Shown here in pieces: positions 44,775 to 56,653 of a DNA stretch of 64,000 bases. Position numbers and translations under genes: made by a program. Under the pieces are notes generated by a model that was not told where the DNA came from, ran no database searches, and worked only from the letters and a program-made list of their open reading frames with translations. This stretch comes from Lepus europaeus (Eukaryota; Chordata; Mammalia; Lagomorpha; Leporidae): contig NC_084827.1 of NCBI RefSeq assembly GCF_033115175.1, positions 118,885,701 to 118,949,700 of the forward strand, given 5' to 3'. The first letter of the stretch is position 1, and every line of letters begins with the position of its first letter.

Positions 44775-47000
44775 TGCTGACCTGATCCAATGGAGCCCAG
44801 ACGCTGGCCCTGAACCTTGTGTGCCTGCTTTCTGTGTTTCTGCAAAATATCACCCTCACAGGACTTGCGCCCCATCCCTGGGAGGGAGATGTTGCTAAAA
44901 ACCCGGGGTGCGACCACCTCCAGGGCTCTCGCGTGGCGCAGCCCAGGGGTGGCGACAGGGGCTCAGGGGCTCCCCCAGCCTGCTTCCAGCGCCTCCTGAA
45001 CTCTGTGCCCTGAGCCCAGTGTCACCCTGGCAGCAGCACCCAGCCAAGTCCGCAGGGACAGAGATGGGGAGGGGGGCAGAGGGCAGAGGTGCGGGTGGAC
45101 AGGCACCCCAGGCCCTCCTGGACTCAAGGAGGCTCCAGCCCCATCTCCAAACAAGGGAGCGACCAGCTCTGCATTCTGGAGCAACTCCCCCAGGTCGGAG
45201 GGGCTGGCTGGCTCCGGGAGGTCCAGGCCGCTCAGCCTGCGCCGCTTCCGCCCCTCCCCACCAGAGCCCCAAAGTGACCCTACGGGATCAAAACGGGTCA
45301 AGTCACTCCTCCCCGGCCACCCCCAGCCCACTGCCCGCCTTTCCCCACCCAACGCTGAGGCCTCTGAGGGCTGCATTCAGGGGCTAATATGAAGGTCATT
45401 GTAAGTGCGGGTTCGGAGCAGCGCGCAGCACGGCCATAGCAGGCCCCAGAGGCGGCGGCGGCGCCGGGCGGCCCAGGGTGGGCGGAAGGCGGGGGCGGTG
45501 ACGGAGATCTTGGGGATCCTGATGAAGGAGGGGACTAGAAGGGAAAGCAGAGGGGGGCTGGGAGGGAAAGCCAAGGCCCAGATCCGGCAGAAGGTGCTGC
45601 GGACCCCCGCCCCTGCGGCCAGCCCCGTACCTAGAGCTCTTTGAAAACAGGAAGAGCCAAGGTGCCATAAAGCCATCGAGCCGGCGAGACGTCTGGAGGT
45701 AATGAGTTTACTGCAGGCCAGGCGCTTCGCTTTGAAACCATCTCATTTTGATGTTTGTGTTTGTGAGGGAGAAGGAAAAACGCAGACAAAACTGGGTCTT
45801 AAATTCTGGACAATAAAATATCAACGAGATTGCGTAGGACCAAGGAGGCGCAGAGGCTTAGGCGCCCCTGGGTGAGGTGTAAGCGCCTCAGAAATAAAAA
45901 TGAGAGGTAGGAAGGAGGAGACGATGTCTTTCTGCTTTTTAAAATACGCCAGGTATTGGGAAGTAGCCCAGGGAGGGAGCCTCTTGATAATTTTTTGCCT
46001 AAGGCACGGGGTCTCGCTTGTTCTCTAAAAAATCGGCCTGTAAACCCAGGAGTAGGAAGATCTTAAGTCGCTTACTCGGAGGAGAGCTTCCCATATTCGA
46101 TGGGGTAGGGTGTGGGGGGGAGGAAGCATCTGCCTTGTCCCAGAAATATCCAGCCTTCCATTCCAAACGTCGCAGCAAAAAATATGGTTGGAAATTATAT
46201 TTATTCTCTTGTAAAAATATAATCGTTACACCTGAACTGGCAGAAAGTATTTTCTAAAATGAGAGAAAAGATTAACCACACAGGAAGCATCTAAACCGCT
46301 ATTTTTAAAAGAAAAATTCAAGCGGAATGCTTAGTCAATTCAGTTCAGTCTGTGACTTTTGATATAAAATTTTAAAATCCCATTTATTGTTCATAGATTC
46401 AAACCAACTCAAGCTAAACAGGGACTTTCCAATAGCCATTCAGAGATGCAGCGGAAAGCTTCGTCTTTGGCTTCGATCCCTCTCAAATTGCCCAGCTAAA
46501 TGGTCCAAGCTATTAAAATTACAAAATTAATAAAGCACATATTCATGATTTAGTGTGAAGAGCAACAGCTTTAAAGGAAAAAAATAAAATGCAATGTTTG
46601 ACTTCTATCATTTTGGGGGGGGGGAGGAGTTGTCAAAGTGCCTGGCTTCTCTGAAAAAAAAAAAAAAGTCTCTCTAAAGTTGATATTTAGAAACTTGTGA
46701 TTTTTATTATTTTTGTTAAATCTAGCTTGTCCTATAATTGTGCTTAAAAGGCACAGCTGGCTGATTATAGAAGGGCTGAAAGCTTTTGGAAAAGTCGCTA
46801 CTGGAAGCTCTAGGGAGCACAAATGAGAATATCCTCGGCATTCAGGAGCCTGTTTGCTGCACTTGACTTGTTGACAATCAAATAGATGAAGCATTATTAG
46901 TGTCAGCGGTCCAAGCCCCAGTCAAACTAAAGAACAAGACTGGAATTGGTTTGAGCCAAATAAAAGGGGAAGTTAAACTCAGTGGGATCGAGTTGGCATT

Positions 47001-47019
47001 TGGCCACTAGAGAGCGCTA
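47001..47019 (+). promoter_or_regulatory. strong CTCF motif between HOXD9 and HOXD8
   Basis: TGGCCACTAGAGAGCGCTA matches the CTCF consensus TGGCCACCAGGGGGCGCTA at 16 of 19 positions, on the plus strand, and is embedded in AT-rich DNA. CTCF sites between HOXD9 and HOXD8 are known in mammals. This is the best single CTCF match I found in the window. Confidence 0.65.
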
Positions 47020-49154
47020 TTGCTCCACTGTCTGATCTCGTAAAGCTGGACTTGCGGCGGAGTAAGGTTTTGATTAAAAATACTTACAATCTTAGTTTTA
47101 ATCCCAAATTAGGATAAATTTAACCAAAAAATAAACAAGTGTGCACTATTAAATTCTCCAGTCGTGTTTGTTAGAAATAAAATTTTGGCTCAGTTGGGAT
47201 TTCAGAAAATTTGGATTATAGCACAGCTGAAACTATAAAACGTTATAGTAAATCAATGCATTCTATCAAACAGAAACGTGTAAAAGCGTACGTCTTTATT
47301 TACGAAGTAAGTCGTGCTCTTTTTCGATAAATACTGTGGACAGGACGCTTAAATAATTTAAAGAAACTGTTTTTGCTGGAAGAGGAATTGTTGTGTGGTA
47401 ATGTTTACTGAATGAGGCCTGAATGTGTAGATAGGAATTTTAAGGTGTTCGGGTGTCTCACCCCAGCCCCAGGAACCTCGCAGTTCTAGAAGGTGCGCTG
47501 TAGCTTTGAGATCTGAGCTCAGTTCCGTTTGTTTCCCATTTCATTCCCAAACCCTCTCGCACACCGGGAGACAAACAGCGAAAGAAAAAGGCACAACTAC
47601 AAAGTGAGCTCCAAAGGCTTTATTGAAAATGGTAATCTTTTAATTGGGTATTTGTAAAGTCCAAGTACAAATCTTTAACTGTCAGAATCAGTTCGTTCTG
47701 GTCAGGACTTAAAAGACAGTTTACCTGGCGACAACCTGCAGGAAAACCAAAACAAAAAGCAAACAGAACACCAACCTTGCCCTCCACCACCCCCATCACA
47801 GTCTTTTGCACGCCCTCTGTAGTAACTTAAGAATTCAGTTTTTATCTTCTCAGATGTCTTAGCTTTACCTTCGCCACTTCCAGCCACTCCCTGTGCAGAC
47901 TACTGATTCAGACACGTTATGTTCTCGCTATGCCTTTGCTTCTCGACCTTATCTTCTCCACGTGTAAAAATGATCAGTCCGCCCGTTCCGACCTCAGCCG
48001 CGCGCGCACGGCCAGGGCCGGCCCCCAGGGCACGAGGGCTGGGTGGAGGCGCTCGCCCGCCGCGTCCTGGGGACCGGCCGCGGTGCCAGACGCCCGCGCT
48101 TGGCGTGGAGAGCCAGCGTGGCGCGCTGAGCTGAGGCCCGAGCGCCCCCGTTAGGCTCGGGCGTGGCTGCCACATCCGTGCCCAAGGCCAGGCCAGAGGC
48201 CTGGCACCATCACGTCGCTGGGTGATCTCCGTGGAAAAGGGGCTCAGAGCCTCCACACTTCACCCCGCGCGCTCAAGAACCCACGAAATAGCCCGAGTAG
48301 GCGAGGAAACACACACACACACGCACAACCAAGACTCACTGCATTTATTGGACATGGAAACAGGAGGAGAGAGAAAAGAGTGTGTTGGGGAGCCCGTGCG
48401 CGGCGGAAGGCCAGGCAGCTTGGGGAGAGCGGCGAAAACCGGGAGCACCTGGCCGAGTCACGCTCGGCCGGCCCGCCAGCCCCGGGCCGCTTCTCTGCCC
48501 TAGGGCGCATCTTTTTATTTCGGAAGAAGGGGTAACCAGGCTGAGGCCCGCGCCCGCGCTCTCGGCAGCTGTTTCCCGGACGAGGCTGTTCGCGGGAGAT
48601 GGGGCCGCCCGCCGCTGCCTGGAACCGGCGCGATCCGCACGCCGGCCCCAGGGCTCCGCGGGTGCACGGGCGGGCCTCGGGCCCCCCAGCCTGCGCCGGT
48701 CCGCGGAGCCCCGGGAGCCGCGCGTCGCGCCCTAGGAAATGCCACCCACCCCGGCGTGAGTCCCCCTTCCCGCCTGGCAACATTTCTGTCCCCTCTTGTG
48801 TTTACTCCTTCGGCAATGCTAATGCTTCCACCCCCCCGCCCCCGCCCGCATTCTCCAGCCTCCCGCCCTGCGCCTGGTACTGACGTCCACCAAGGGTGAA
48901 ATGATGGAAACTATATTCATGGGCATGATTTCCATTAAATATCAATTAACCTGGGAGCCTCAGCCAGGCATGCAGTGCGTCAAGGGTAAAATGTACATCT
49001 CATTTCCACAGGGCCCACTCGGCTGGAAAAGCAGGGCTTTGATAACGCCAGGATTTGGGGTCACGCTTGCGGCCTTTCATCAAACCACTTAGATAGGCCC
49101 GAACAAACGCACGGTCCGGTCCGTCAACACCGCCTGTCCCTGTTCCCTGCGTTA

Positions 49155-49172
49155 CGCGCGCGCGCGCGCGCG
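49155..49172. repeat. (CG)n run
   Basis: Alternating CG dinucleotides, a sequence prone to form Z-DNA, about 1 kb upstream of HOXD8. Such a pure CpG run is unusual in mammalian DNA because methylated CpG decays. Confidence 0.9.
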
Positions 49173-49199
49173 GCTACAGATGCGAAAGCCACGGCCAAT

Positions 49200-50147
49200 C
49201 TCTGTTGGGCCGTTCCAGCGCCTCTGGGAGGGAGCCCTGGACTCCGCAGCCTCCTGGGTGTGGCCTCCCTGGCTCCCCCAAGTCTAAGGTTCCGCCGCGC
49301 CCCCTCCCCGCCGCCCGCGGCCCGCGTCCTCTCGGGCCCGGGGCAAAGCCAGCCCTTGGCAGTGCAGCTTTATGGGCCCCCTTTAAGGCCGGCGGAGGCA
49401 TCTTCGGGCTGGCGTGAGCCGTCCCGTCGGGCGTCGCCGCTCGCCGCCGCGGATCCCTCCGCGCGCCCATCGCCCCCATCTCGCCGCCTCTGCGCGAGCG
49501 GTGTGGTGCGAAAATGCCTCGTCGGCGCGCACCGGCGCTGCAGCCGCCGTGGCGGCGGCGGCGGCGGCGGCGGCGGCGCGAGTGCTGGGAGGGGGCGGCG
49601 GGGGGGGCGAGGTGAGGGGCGGCGGCGGCAGAGCGCGTTGAGCTTTTTTTTTTTTTTTTTTGCTTTTCCCTCCAGAGCGGGGGTTTGTAAGCAGAAGCCA
49701 GAGCGTGTCCCCGTGGGCCGGGCGCACTTTTTTTTTTTTTTTTTCTTGTCCCGGTGCGCTAGGGCCGCCTGGTGCCTGAGAGGAAACAGTGAAGGCAGCG
49801 GGGCAGGTCACCCGGGGCGTCGGCGATTATATTGCGGCCGAGCCGGCGCGCGCCGGGAGAGGCCGGGCGGGCGGTGGCGCGCGGGGGCTGGGCGAGGCCC
49901 CGCGACCCGCGAGGGAGGCGGCGCAAGGCCGGGGCGGCGGGCGCGAGCGCTGGGCATGAACGCCCAGTAGTCGAGCGCCCGCGGCTGCCGGGCCTCAGAG
50001 GCGACGCGGGCGGGCGGGCGGCAGCAGCGGCGGCGGCGGCGGCGGCGACGTAGCCTCGCGGCCCCAGCGGCCCCCGCGGCAGTGCGGCCGAGCCCAGACG
50101 CGCTCGCAGCCCGCTCGGCCCCGGCCGCCGCCCTCGCCGTCGCCCGG
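49200..50147 (+). promoter_or_regulatory. HOXD8: HOXD8 CpG-rich promoter and 5' UTR
   Basis: Dense CpG region before the HOXD8 start with TTTATGGGCCCCCTTTAAGG at about 49369 and two T runs (49644-49660 and 49729-49744). The transcription start is not visible. Confidence 0.45.
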
Positions 50148-50712
50148 ATGAATTCGTACTTCGTGAACCCGCTGTACTCCAAGTACAAGGCGGCGGCCGC
50201 GGCGGCGGCGGCGGCGGCGGCGGCGGGCGAGGCCATCAATCCCTCTTACTACGACTGTCACTTCGCGCCCGAGGTCGGCGGCCGCCACGCCGCCCTGCAG
50301 CTCTATGGCAACAGCGCGGCCGGCTTCCCGCACGCGCCCCCGCAGGCGCACGCGCACCCGCACCCGTCCCCGCCGCCCGCTGGGCCCGGGGGCGGCCCGG
50401 GCCCGGGCCCCGGCCAGGACTACTTCCAGCCCGGCGGGGGCAGCGCGGCCGCTGCCTACCAGGCCGCCCCCCCGCAGCCTCCGCCTCCGCCGCCGCCTCC
50501 CCCCTGCGGCGGGATTGCCTGTCACGGGGAGCCCGCGAAGTTTTACGGATACGATAACTTACAGAGACAGCCGATTTTTACGACCCAGCAAGAGGCCGAG
50601 CTGGTACAATATCCTGACTGTAAATCGTCCAGTGGTAATATTGGCGAGGACCCAGACCACTTAAATCAGAGCTCGTCTCCTTCTCAAATGTTTCCCTGGA
50701 TGAGAGCACAAG
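50148..50712 (+). CDS. HOXD8: HOXD8, homeobox D8, exon 1
   Basis: HOXD8 is a central-group HOX transcription factor expressed in trunk and limb. The coding sequence is join(50148-50712, 51100-51395), 286 residues against about 290 in human. The ATG gives MNSYFVNPLYSKYKAAA, the Antp/HOX8 N-terminus. The same frame is open for 22 codons upstream, which I treat as 5' UTR. The exon encodes an alanine run, EAINPSYYDCHFAPEVGGRH, a Pro/His-rich region, ACHGEPAKFYGYDNLQRQP and EAELVQYPDCKSSSGN. It ends with the PBX-binding hexapeptide FPWMRA. The donor is GTTGGG at 50713. The frame is intact. Confidence 0.97.
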
Positions 50713-51099
50713 GTTGGGATGCATTTTTTTTTTTTTTAAGCGGGGAGAGGGAGAGAAATCTGCTTTCATCTCACGTTCTAGCTTTAAAACTCCCCTTTCC
50801 TCTCCCTCTCCCCCTCCTTTTCCTTCTTGTGTAGCCACAGTGGCTCTTATTCATAAAGTAATACAGGCATTTTTTTTTTTTAAGTAGAAACCATGTAAAG
50901 CTGATGGGGACAGAATAATTGTCAAGACCTTCTCTCTGCCTCTCTTGCCTGCACACCTATATATATCAGCGCTAAAGAGCCTGAGTGTTTCGCCCCTTAG
51001 ACCTGTTCAGAAACCTCCAAGCAACTTACAGAGGCACCATTACACTTTAAAAACCTTTATTCCCCCTCTTTTTTTTTTTTTTTTCTTTGTTTTAATCAG
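50713..51099 (+). other. HOXD8: HOXD8 intron
   Basis: Short 387-base intron from GTTGGG to TTTTAATCAG, with three T runs, one in the polypyrimidine tract of the acceptor. Confidence 0.92.
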
Positions 51100-51395
51100 C
51101 AGCTCCTGGTAGACGAAGAGGAAGACAAACCTACAGTCGGTTCCAAACCCTAGAGCTGGAAAAGGAATTCCTTTTTAACCCTTATCTGACCAGGAAAAGA
51201 AGAATCGAGGTTTCCCACGCCCTAGCCCTCACGGAGAGACAGGTAAAAATCTGGTTCCAGAACAGGAGGATGAAGTGGAAAAAGGAGAACAACAAGGACA
51301 GATTTCCCATTTCCCGACAGGAGGCGAAGCACGGGGAGACCAAAGAGGAGGCTGGGGAGCTGGAGGAAGACGGGGCTGGAGGCCCAGCAGATTAA
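51100..51395 (+). CDS. HOXD8: HOXD8 exon 2 (homeodomain)
   Basis: The exon completes an alanine codon and encodes [20 protein letters not shown]. The homeodomain covers about residues 193-252, with helix [18 protein letters not shown] typical of Antp-class HOX proteins. An acidic Glu/Gly-rich tail ends before TAA at 51393-51395. Confidence 0.97.
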
Positions 51396-52520
51396 CTTCC
51401 ACCTTCCAAGTTTTATCGCAGACTGTTAAAACGAATGGCCAGCATTGCTGGCGGGCCCCACCTGTGGTCTTCGTTGGAAAAGAGCTTACCTGTGTTGCAA
51501 GCTACCTTCATGCCACTGCTCTTGAGATTTCTGCGCTTTGAAAGGAATGTGGGTGTTTTTAAAGTTTCTAGTATCGCATAGAAGCAGTCCTTGAGCTGTC
51601 CTATGAAAGGGTAATTTGATACTGACCTTGTAGCCATAGTTTTTGTAATGATAGTTTTTAAGTCTGAACTGGCGATTTTCCTCAACAACGTAAACTTCCT
51701 AATGATTAGCACTAAATAATTGAGTATAAAATGCTTTATTAATCAATCAAGTGCACTTGAACATTTTAAATCGTTTCTTTATGGTGAGTAAATTAAAGTA
51801 AGTCTATTAATTTTAAAAAGAATTATGCCTGCAGAATATGTACTTTATATTATTTGATTAAAACATTATTTATGGTTTTCTCTTTCTGCTTTTATAATGA
51901 ATGGTTCGGGTGCCTTTTGTTTACTTGTAAAAGGGTGTTTTGTTTTGTTTTTAGTACTTTGTAAATGTAATATCTCGGGGAAAAGTCTGGGCCAAATATT
52001 TGAAAAGCACATGGTAGCTGGAGAGTGAGGGCAGCTCTGCAGCTCCTTTAAACTTCAGGAAAATTGTTGGGCCAGTGACGAAAGTTTGAGGACAACGTCA
52101 AAGTCACTCTTCTCTCATCCATGCAAATTACGGCAAATAACTAACCGAAAGTGAAGGAATACTTGAAAAACCAATTGTGACATTTTCGCTCCTTAACTTC
52201 TCACTTGGGCGAGCTGCTGCGTGGAGCGCCTCTCCTTTCTCAACTTGCTTTCGTTTTGAACCGCGCTTGTGTTCGCCTGAAATCGGTCTGTCTCCGCGGC
52301 GGGGCTGCACTGCGATTCCGGTTTTTGAGTAGGTGCCATATTTATTTGTATGCCTTCGCTGCGTTTGCACACTCCTTTTAACCCTCCTCGCTGTGCCTGT
52401 CTCTGATGTCGGTTGGTACGTCCTCTGCTGTTCTTCAGGAAAATGATGGCCTCACCTATTTGAAACCAACGTAGAGAAATCCTAGTGTAAACAACCGCTG
52501 GGTTACAAAGCTAGCTCCTG

Positions 52521-52526
52521 AATAAA
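52521..52526 (+). terminator. HOXD8: HOXD8 poly(A) signal
   Basis: AATAAA about 1.1 kb after the HOXD8 stop codon, in agreement with the length of the human transcript. Confidence 0.5.
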
Positions 52527-55500
52527 GAAGTGAACGTCTTTCTAGAGGCAGTGTCTTTGAGCGCCACCGCAGATGCCCCCTTTCTCGAGTCACAAACAAT
52601 GGGCTGGGCGCTGGGGAAGGACTGGCTCCAGGCTCAGGGCTTCTCTTTGATAAGAAAGGGACGTGGGTTACACAAGTCCCTCGGCTGGGAGGGGGCTGTC
52701 ATTCCAGAGAGGGCTGGGTAGGCTATCCTTACTCCATCTTGCTCTAAATAATCCTGCTAAGATACTGTGAAAGCTTTGAACTTTGAAAAGGACTAGAGTT
52801 GTGGGCCCAGTGGGGGACAACCCAGAGTCCAGGTTACACCAGAGCTTACTCCACTGCGCCCGTCCGGGTTGATGCTGGGGCTTGGCATCTGTTGTTAACA
52901 AGATATCCATTTCCCATTGGAGGCTGCTCCTGCAGCTGCCACTTTAGGGGGGGTGGGGGTGAAGGGAGGGAGAGAAGAGAAATACAAGTAAAGAAATGTT
53001 TCTCTGAAAATGAGAAAGCACCTTTATTAGGTAGACATGGAGGAGCTCTCTGCTTTATCTAGCTTCATTTATTTTTAAAGAAGCACTTTTTAAATCTCTA
53101 GGATAGTTTTTATTGAACAGGTAAGAAAATGGAATCCTTTAGTTTGGGGCCAGCGTCAGCCCCTCAGGTATTAGCAGGCTGTTTGCCTGATGCTTCACAG
53201 ACGGAGAAACGTCTGGCATTGGCCAGGTCAGAGGCAGTGCAGCACCTTGGCTTCCACCCCGCCCCCCCCAGTCCCCAGGCCCCCAGCCCCAGCCTCGGGA
53301 AGACTCCAGGGCTGTGACATTTGCCGACCTAAGCCAGGAAAGACAGTTTTAAGTCTCGGGTAGCTGGGGGCTTAAGCATTTGCACAGGAGGAGACAGCTG
53401 CACAAGCACACACTGGATTGGGGACCGTTTTTGCTCTGGGTGCTGTTGGCTGTGCAGAGCAAGGATGCCAAGGGCTGGCCAAGACCATGGCCGGGGAACA
53501 GCCTTGGGCATACACTGTCCAAAGACTGGTGCTGGCTAAACTCCAGCTGCCCTTGATGGAAGCGATTTCTGTTTATATCAGCAAAACTTGCTGTCTCTCA
53601 CACAGAACGCTCCCCGTATGTCACCTTTAGAGCCACTGATTGTGGTGAGATGATCAGGTGAGGGTTCCTAGTGCATGGGTGGGTGTGGAAATCAAGAGGA
53701 GATAAAAATGTCACCTCCTTAGCATTCTGTGCTGCTGTGGAAGTGTACTTCTGGCCCCATCAGCGCCATTCACCATGCAGCTAATGTACAAACAACACTT
53801 CAGTGGCAGTATTGCCTAGATTTGAGAATGTGGATTTGTACACATCCACAGATGACACAAGTGCAGAAAATGTTGTCTATAAACATAGGTGTGTGTGTTT
53901 TGTCGTTGGGAAAGGACGTAGATTTGTCTCCAAATAAAGACCTTGCGGAATGACACACACACACTCGCCACCTTCTATCTTAGTATAGCCTGTCATGTTT
54001 CATGGACACAGACTGGCAGTGGGGAGTGCACAAGAAGCCCCCCCGGACTGACTCAAATTTGCGACATTTGCACTGAGGCAACGTGCAGACATTTTTGCTG
54101 CAGAAATTTGCATAAACCTTCAGAGAACACTTTGCAACCCGGGCGGTGGTGGTGCTTTTCTGCTCTAGACTACTGCAGCCTGCTTAGAGAAAAACAGGAC
54201 CCTCCAATGGGAACAGTGGATGAAAGAAGCAAGCCTTGAGTGATTTAGGTTCTCTGTTTGCAAGCACCAGAAACACACAATAGAAGGATGTGGGTCTCAG
54301 TGGTTTCTAGAGAAAAGTCAGTTTAGGGACGCCATTGTGTGAGGTTCCACAAAGCCCGGTATGTTGTCTACCTCCGCACAGGGGGACAAGTGTGCAAATA
54401 TGGCTGCTCTTTCAGTGCTGAGTCTGCCCAGTCCTCATTCCCAAGCTGAAAAGGAGAGCCATAAAGCTTTTGTGTGGGTAAAAGGGGAGAAGATAATGAG
54501 CCAAAATGATGATTGAAATTATTTCTCAAAAAGACCTGGAATTGAGCAATCGCTTTACTCAGTTCCTTATGTATAGAGCAGCGTAAAGTGTTCTGGACTT
54601 GGGAGGGCCCAACAACTTGCCCCATTCACTTATGTAATTTTAAAAATACCGTTTTATTCATCAATGCAGGTATTGCTATTTCACATCCCAGCTGTGTCCT
54701 CTGCTTCCTGGCGCCTGCTGAAGCCTTGGGCATCTAGGGGGGTACAAAGGAGGAGTGAGGACATTTTAATAGACCCCGGCTGCTGTGGGGCTCCCTGCAG
54801 CAAGGTTAGGGCCCACTGGCTTTTCTGGAAAGAGGGTGACTTTTGCTGACAGATGACAACAGAAGTCTAATCAAAAAGCATCTCAGGTCATGGATACAAA
54901 TGGCCTGCCCCAGAGGGTGCTGAAGTCTACCACCACCCAGGTATTTACTGACTGGGAAGATGTCCATAGCTGAGAACTTAGGCACAGGCACTCACTGCGA
55001 AGCTTTATAAATATATATATAGACCAGCAATCTAAAAAGGCTACCTCGGAAAGGACTGGGTGGGGCGGAGGCGGGGTTTATCTCTGACACAGGTGCAGAA
55101 GCCTGCACAGCCCTGTTCCACAAAGGCACTGCTGGGGGCCAGCCAATTTCATTTCAGGGAAAGGGGAGCTCACCGGAGCAGTTCCTATGAAAAACACAAA
55201 GGGGATGTGATGCCTGCCTTTGAGGAAAAAGAGTCAGACATTTTTTTCTGGGCTGATGTTGGAGAGCCACACCTCTCCTGAACAAATGCATCCCTTCTTC
55301 AGTGCTGCAGTGAGCAGGCTTCTCCACGGACAGTCATTTGGGGGAGGGGAGGAAAAGGGGGTAACTAGAATTAAATTCCATAAGAATAAGAACTACTCTC
55401 AGAGGGAACCTAAAGTGAGGGGTTTCAGAAAGGTTGCTTCCCCCCTAAGCTGAGCCCGTACGGGAAGATGCCTCCGTGGGGACAAGGACCCTGCAGCCGG

Positions 55501-55899
55501 CGCTCCGAGGGTATTGTGGACAGGTTGACAAGCACCTGAAGCCATTTCCGGCCTTGGAGTGGGTCGTCGACCCTCCCACCACCCCAGGAAATGGGAGGGA
55601 CCCCAGTTTATGTCGGAACAGAGGGAGGGGGCGCTTTCTTGGCCTGCAGAGCCCAGGTTTTCTGCGCAAGACCACTGGTATTGGCTTGATGGGAGAAGCA
55701 AGGGGACAAAAACCGAAAGTGCTTGGCGGCCCTTCCGCGAGAGGGGAGCAGGAGAGGCCAAGCGCCCCAGCAGGGCTAGAGATGGGGGGCGGGGTGTCCT
55801 CCGGGATCGCGGGCGCAGCGCGGGAGCCGCACGGAGCCCACGCTTCCCTCCCACGCAGCGGCTCGCTGCGCAGAGACGTGGAGCCCAGCAAACCAAAAG

Positions 55900-56060
55900 A
55901 AAAAAAAATTCCTAGAAAAGAGGAGAGGAAGAGACAGGAAAACGAACACTAGGGAGCTAACTGAGGGAAGGAGAGGGACAGAGAAAGAGAGAAAAGGAAA
56001 GAAGGGAGGGAGCGAGAGAGGAAGGAGAAGAGAGAAGAGAGGGAGAGATAGAGAGGAAAA
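55900..56060. repeat. purine-rich (GA) low-complexity tract
   Basis: Nearly pure A/G sequence with GAGAGA, GGAAGGAGA and GGGAGGGAG units just upstream of the promoter-like region. Confidence 0.8.
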
Positions 56061-56099
56061 ACATGGCGCTTGCGAGCTGTCTGTGCAAAATCCGCAAGG

Positions 56100-56310
56100 A
56101 ATTGCAGTAAATTCCTTTTTGTTTGAAGAAAATTTACAACTTGGTAATAGACCTTTTTATGACCTATTTGCGGTCGTCATTGGCTGCGGCTGGTCATGTG
56201 CAGGCGCCGCTCTCCTTCACGGCCTTTTTCCTGATTTCCCAGGCGAATTTTCCCCCGCATTCTGCTTTCCCAGAGCCTCACCCCCTCTTTTTCTAACCTT
56301 TGTCTCTGCA
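56100..56310 (+). promoter_or_regulatory. promoter-like block of HOX type
   Basis: TTTTTATGACC followed by TTGCGGTCGTCATTGGCTG and GGTCATGTGC at about 56154-56202. The mix of TTTATG, an inverted CCAAT (ATTGG) and a CATGTG word resembles the HOXD10 and HOXD9 proximal promoters in this window. It directly precedes the candidate exon at 56312. It may be the upstream promoter of HOXD3/HOXD4 transcripts; this is inference. Confidence 0.35.
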
Positions 56311-56311
56311 G

Positions 56312-56653
56312 AGGTGGGCTCCAGTCGCCGGCTGCGGGATTGCGGGGTCCGCAGCGGCCTCGGCTCCCGCCCGGCGCCCAGCCGGACCTCACCGCGGCTG
56401 CCTCCGGAGCCGGCCGAGAGCCCGGCGGGGGAGCCCGGAAGAAGCCCCAGGCGCCGAGCCCCCCGCCGGCGCTGACACCGCCTGCCGGGAGCAGCCGGCC
56501 GGCTCCGGGGGACTGCGGCCCCGCGCCTCCGACGCGGTTCCCTCTCCAGCATGAGCTGCTCGCTGCCGCCGGGAGTGCGCCAAGGCCGGCAGCGCCTAAT
56601 GGATTACAGCAGCCGCCCGGGCCGACCTCCGCCCGCAGCTCGGCAGCCTCCGG
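56312..56653 (+). ncRNA. candidate non-coding exon (5' UTR exon or lncRNA)
   Basis: A 342-base GC-rich segment framed by excellent splice signals. On the left is a polypyrimidine tract ending CTAACCTTTGTCTCTGCAG with a branch-like CTAAC; on the right is the donor CGG followed by GTAAGAG. An open frame from ATG at 56551 crosses the donor but has no recognisable domain. Long HOXD3/HOXD4 transcripts in human begin in the equivalent interval, so this could be one of their leader exons. A matching upstream donor is not identified. Confidence 0.35.

Larger units (their letters stand above)
44075..50147. other. HOXD9-HOXD8 intergenic region
   Basis: About 6 kb without a supported protein gene. The HOXD9 3' UTR reaches 44.8 kb. 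GC-rich DNA spans 44900-45660, followed by an AT-rich block (45750-47400) with a strong CTCF motif at 47001. A (CG)n run is at 49155-49172, and the GC-rich HOXD8 promoter covers about 49200-50147 and includes two T runs. Open frames here lie on both strands of the same GC-rich DNA and have no domains. Confidence 0.55.
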
